DNA of 64,000 nt from positions 24,206 to 88,205 of the forward strand of contig SAIX01000012.1 in the NCBI GenBank assembly GCA_004028765.1. The letters are read 5' to 3'. Made by a program: the position numbers and the translations under genes. Shown here piece by piece: positions 62,969 to 64,000 of the stretch. The notes below the pieces were generated by a model, which saw only the letters and a program-made list of their open reading frames with translations, ran no database searches and had not been told where the DNA came from. Numbering within the stretch: position 1 is the stretch's first letter; each line of letters begins with the position of its first letter. This DNA is from Chitinophagaceae bacterium. Lineage in GTDB: Bacteria; Bacteroidota; Bacteroidia; Chitinophagales; Chitinophagaceae.

Positions 62969-64000
62969 GAGCCAGACTAACCAGTTCAAACCAACGCTTG
63001 GTCTTTTTGATGCCACGATGATCGTGGCCGGAAGTATGATCGGATCGGGGATTTTTATTGTAAGCGCCGATATCACGCGCAATGTAGGAAGTGCCGGCTG
63101 GCTGGTGATGGTATGGCTGATCACGGGTTTTATGACACTGACGGCAGCACTGAGTTATGGCGAACTGAGTGCGATGTTTCCCAAAGCGGGGGGCCAATAC
63201 GTGTACCTGAAGCAATCGTATAACCCGTTGGTGGGGTTTTTGTATGGCTGGAGTTTTTTTTCAGTGATACAAACAGGAACGATCGCTGCAGTAGGTGTGG
63301 CGTTTTGCAAATTTGCCGGCTATTTTTTTCCGGCACTTGAATTAACCGATACAAACGTTTTGCTCACGATCGGTTCGCTGAAAATTTATACTGCACAACT
63401 GGTATCCATTCTGCTGATCGTATTGCTTACTTATATCAATACGAAAGGCATACAAGGTGGGAAACTGATACAAACCACATTTACTTTAACAAAACTGCTT
63501 TCCCTGTTCGGGCTGATCGTGTTTGGCCTGATCATGGCAAAGGGAGATGTATGGCATGCCAACTGGCAGAATGCATGGCATATGCAGAAAATGGAAGCCG
63601 CAGGTGGGGGGGGTATCTCAACAATTTTCACGCCCCTGCTCGGTGCTGCGGCCGTTGGTGCCATAGCTGCATCGATGGTAGGTTCTATCTTCAGCAGCGA
63701 TGCATGGAACAATGTTACGTTTATTGCCGGCGAGATCAAGAACCCACAGAAAAATATCGGCTTCAGTCTTTTCCTCGGTACTGCGATTGTCACAATTATT
63801 TATGTATCCGCCAACCTGATGTATGTAAGTGTTATGCCTTTGCATGATATTGCTTTTGCAAAATCGGACAGGGTAGCGGTTGCGGCTTCGAATGTGATCT
63901 TTGGCGATGCAGGAACTTATGTGATCGCACTCATGATCATGGTTTCAACATTCGGCTGTAACAACGGGTTGATACTGGCCGGTGCCAGGGTATATTATAC
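62967..64000 (+). CDS. APC-family amino-acid permease (cut by the right edge)
   Basis: The gene is open to the window end: 344 codons, C-terminus missing. The start MSQTNQFKPTLGLFDATMIVAGSMIGSGIFIV has the GSMIGSGIF substrate-binding motif of helix 1 in the APC superfamily. Nine or so membrane helices are visible. It is related to LAT-type transporters. An exact substrate cannot be named. The start codon sits at the end of the preceding terminator T-run, so its promoter must lie within or before the OmpH gene, or the message is nearly leaderless. Confidence 0.9.
   Translation, partial: MSQTNQFKPTLGLFDATMIVAGSMIGSGIFIVSADITRNVGSAGWLVMVWLITGFMTLTAALSYGELSAMFPKAGGQYVYLKQSYNPLVGFLYGWSFFSVIQTGTIAAVGVAFCKFAGYFFPALELTDTNVLLTIGSLKIYTAQLVSILLIVLLTYINTKGIQGGKLIQTTFTLTKLLSLFGLIVFGLIMAKGDVWHANWQNAWHMQKMEAAGGGGISTIFTPLLGAAAVGAIAASMVGSIFSSDAWNNVTFIAGEIKNPQKNIGFSLFLGTAIVTIIYVSANLMYVSVMPLHDIAFAKSDRVAVAASNVIFGDAGTYVIALMIMVSTFGCNNGLILAGARVYY

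Overview
The window reads as chromosome of a Bacteroidota bacterium, most likely Chitinophagaceae-like. The grounds are promoters of the TTG-N17-20-TAnnTTTG type, almost no Shine-Dalgarno sequences except a strong one before rpsU, a type IX secretion (T9SS) cargo protein with a PorV-like partner, Bacteroides-type tra genes, and the order tRNA(Thr-Tyr-Gly-Thr)-tuf-tRNA(Trp)-secE-nusG-rplKAJL-rpoBC.

About 1-36,440 is accessory DNA and looks like the right-hand part of an integrative conjugative element (ICE). It ends with a large serine recombinase (34821-36494) whose reading frame runs into the 3' end of a tRNA-Gln gene. The conjugation genes are traE, F, G, I, J, K, M and N plus a TraO-like barrel, with an orphan DNA methyltransferase inside the run. 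No relaxase, coupling protein or left end is visible, so the element continues to the left.

The most interesting system is at 1-5834. A WYL-domain regulator faces away from a retron. The retron has a recognisable msr-msd RNA (a1/a2 inverted repeat of 17 bp with one bulged base, 1066-1262), then a reverse transcriptase with NAxxH, PQG, YADD and VTG motifs. This enzyme is about twice the usual retron RT length and its tail may be a degenerate GHKL-ATPase fold. Directly behind it, 2 and 1 bases apart, lie a pseudo-receiver-like protein and a 635-residue protein with an intact response-regulator receiver domain. I know of no described retron type with two-component-like effectors. A perfect 8-3-8 palindrome between the WYL gene and the retron is the obvious operator.

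A second candidate defence operon (10004-16228) has a GTG-started winged-helix protein, an AbiEii-like nucleotidyltransferase, an unknown 260-residue protein and a 1222-residue protein ending in a PD-(D/E)xK nuclease motif. Its promoter and operator-like inverted repeats are visible. Other cargo includes panD, a LytTR regulator without the receiver aspartate, a lipoprotein with a permuted papain-like domain, a Crp/Fnr regulator, and a 1534-residue Ig-repeat T9SS cargo with its own lipoprotein and PorV-like barrel.

From tRNA-Gln (36487) to the end the sequence is core chromosome: two esterases, tyrS, an RDD membrane protein, hscA, ribE, rpsU, xerD, hpf, a tRNA/tuf cluster, and the secE-nusG-ribosomal protein-RNA polymerase block. 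That block is interrupted by a DUF4920 gene, an M13 metallopeptidase and a convergent beta-barrel gene. An OmpH-like chaperone and a permease cut by the window edge follow. Small GC-rich hairpins recur between the translation genes.
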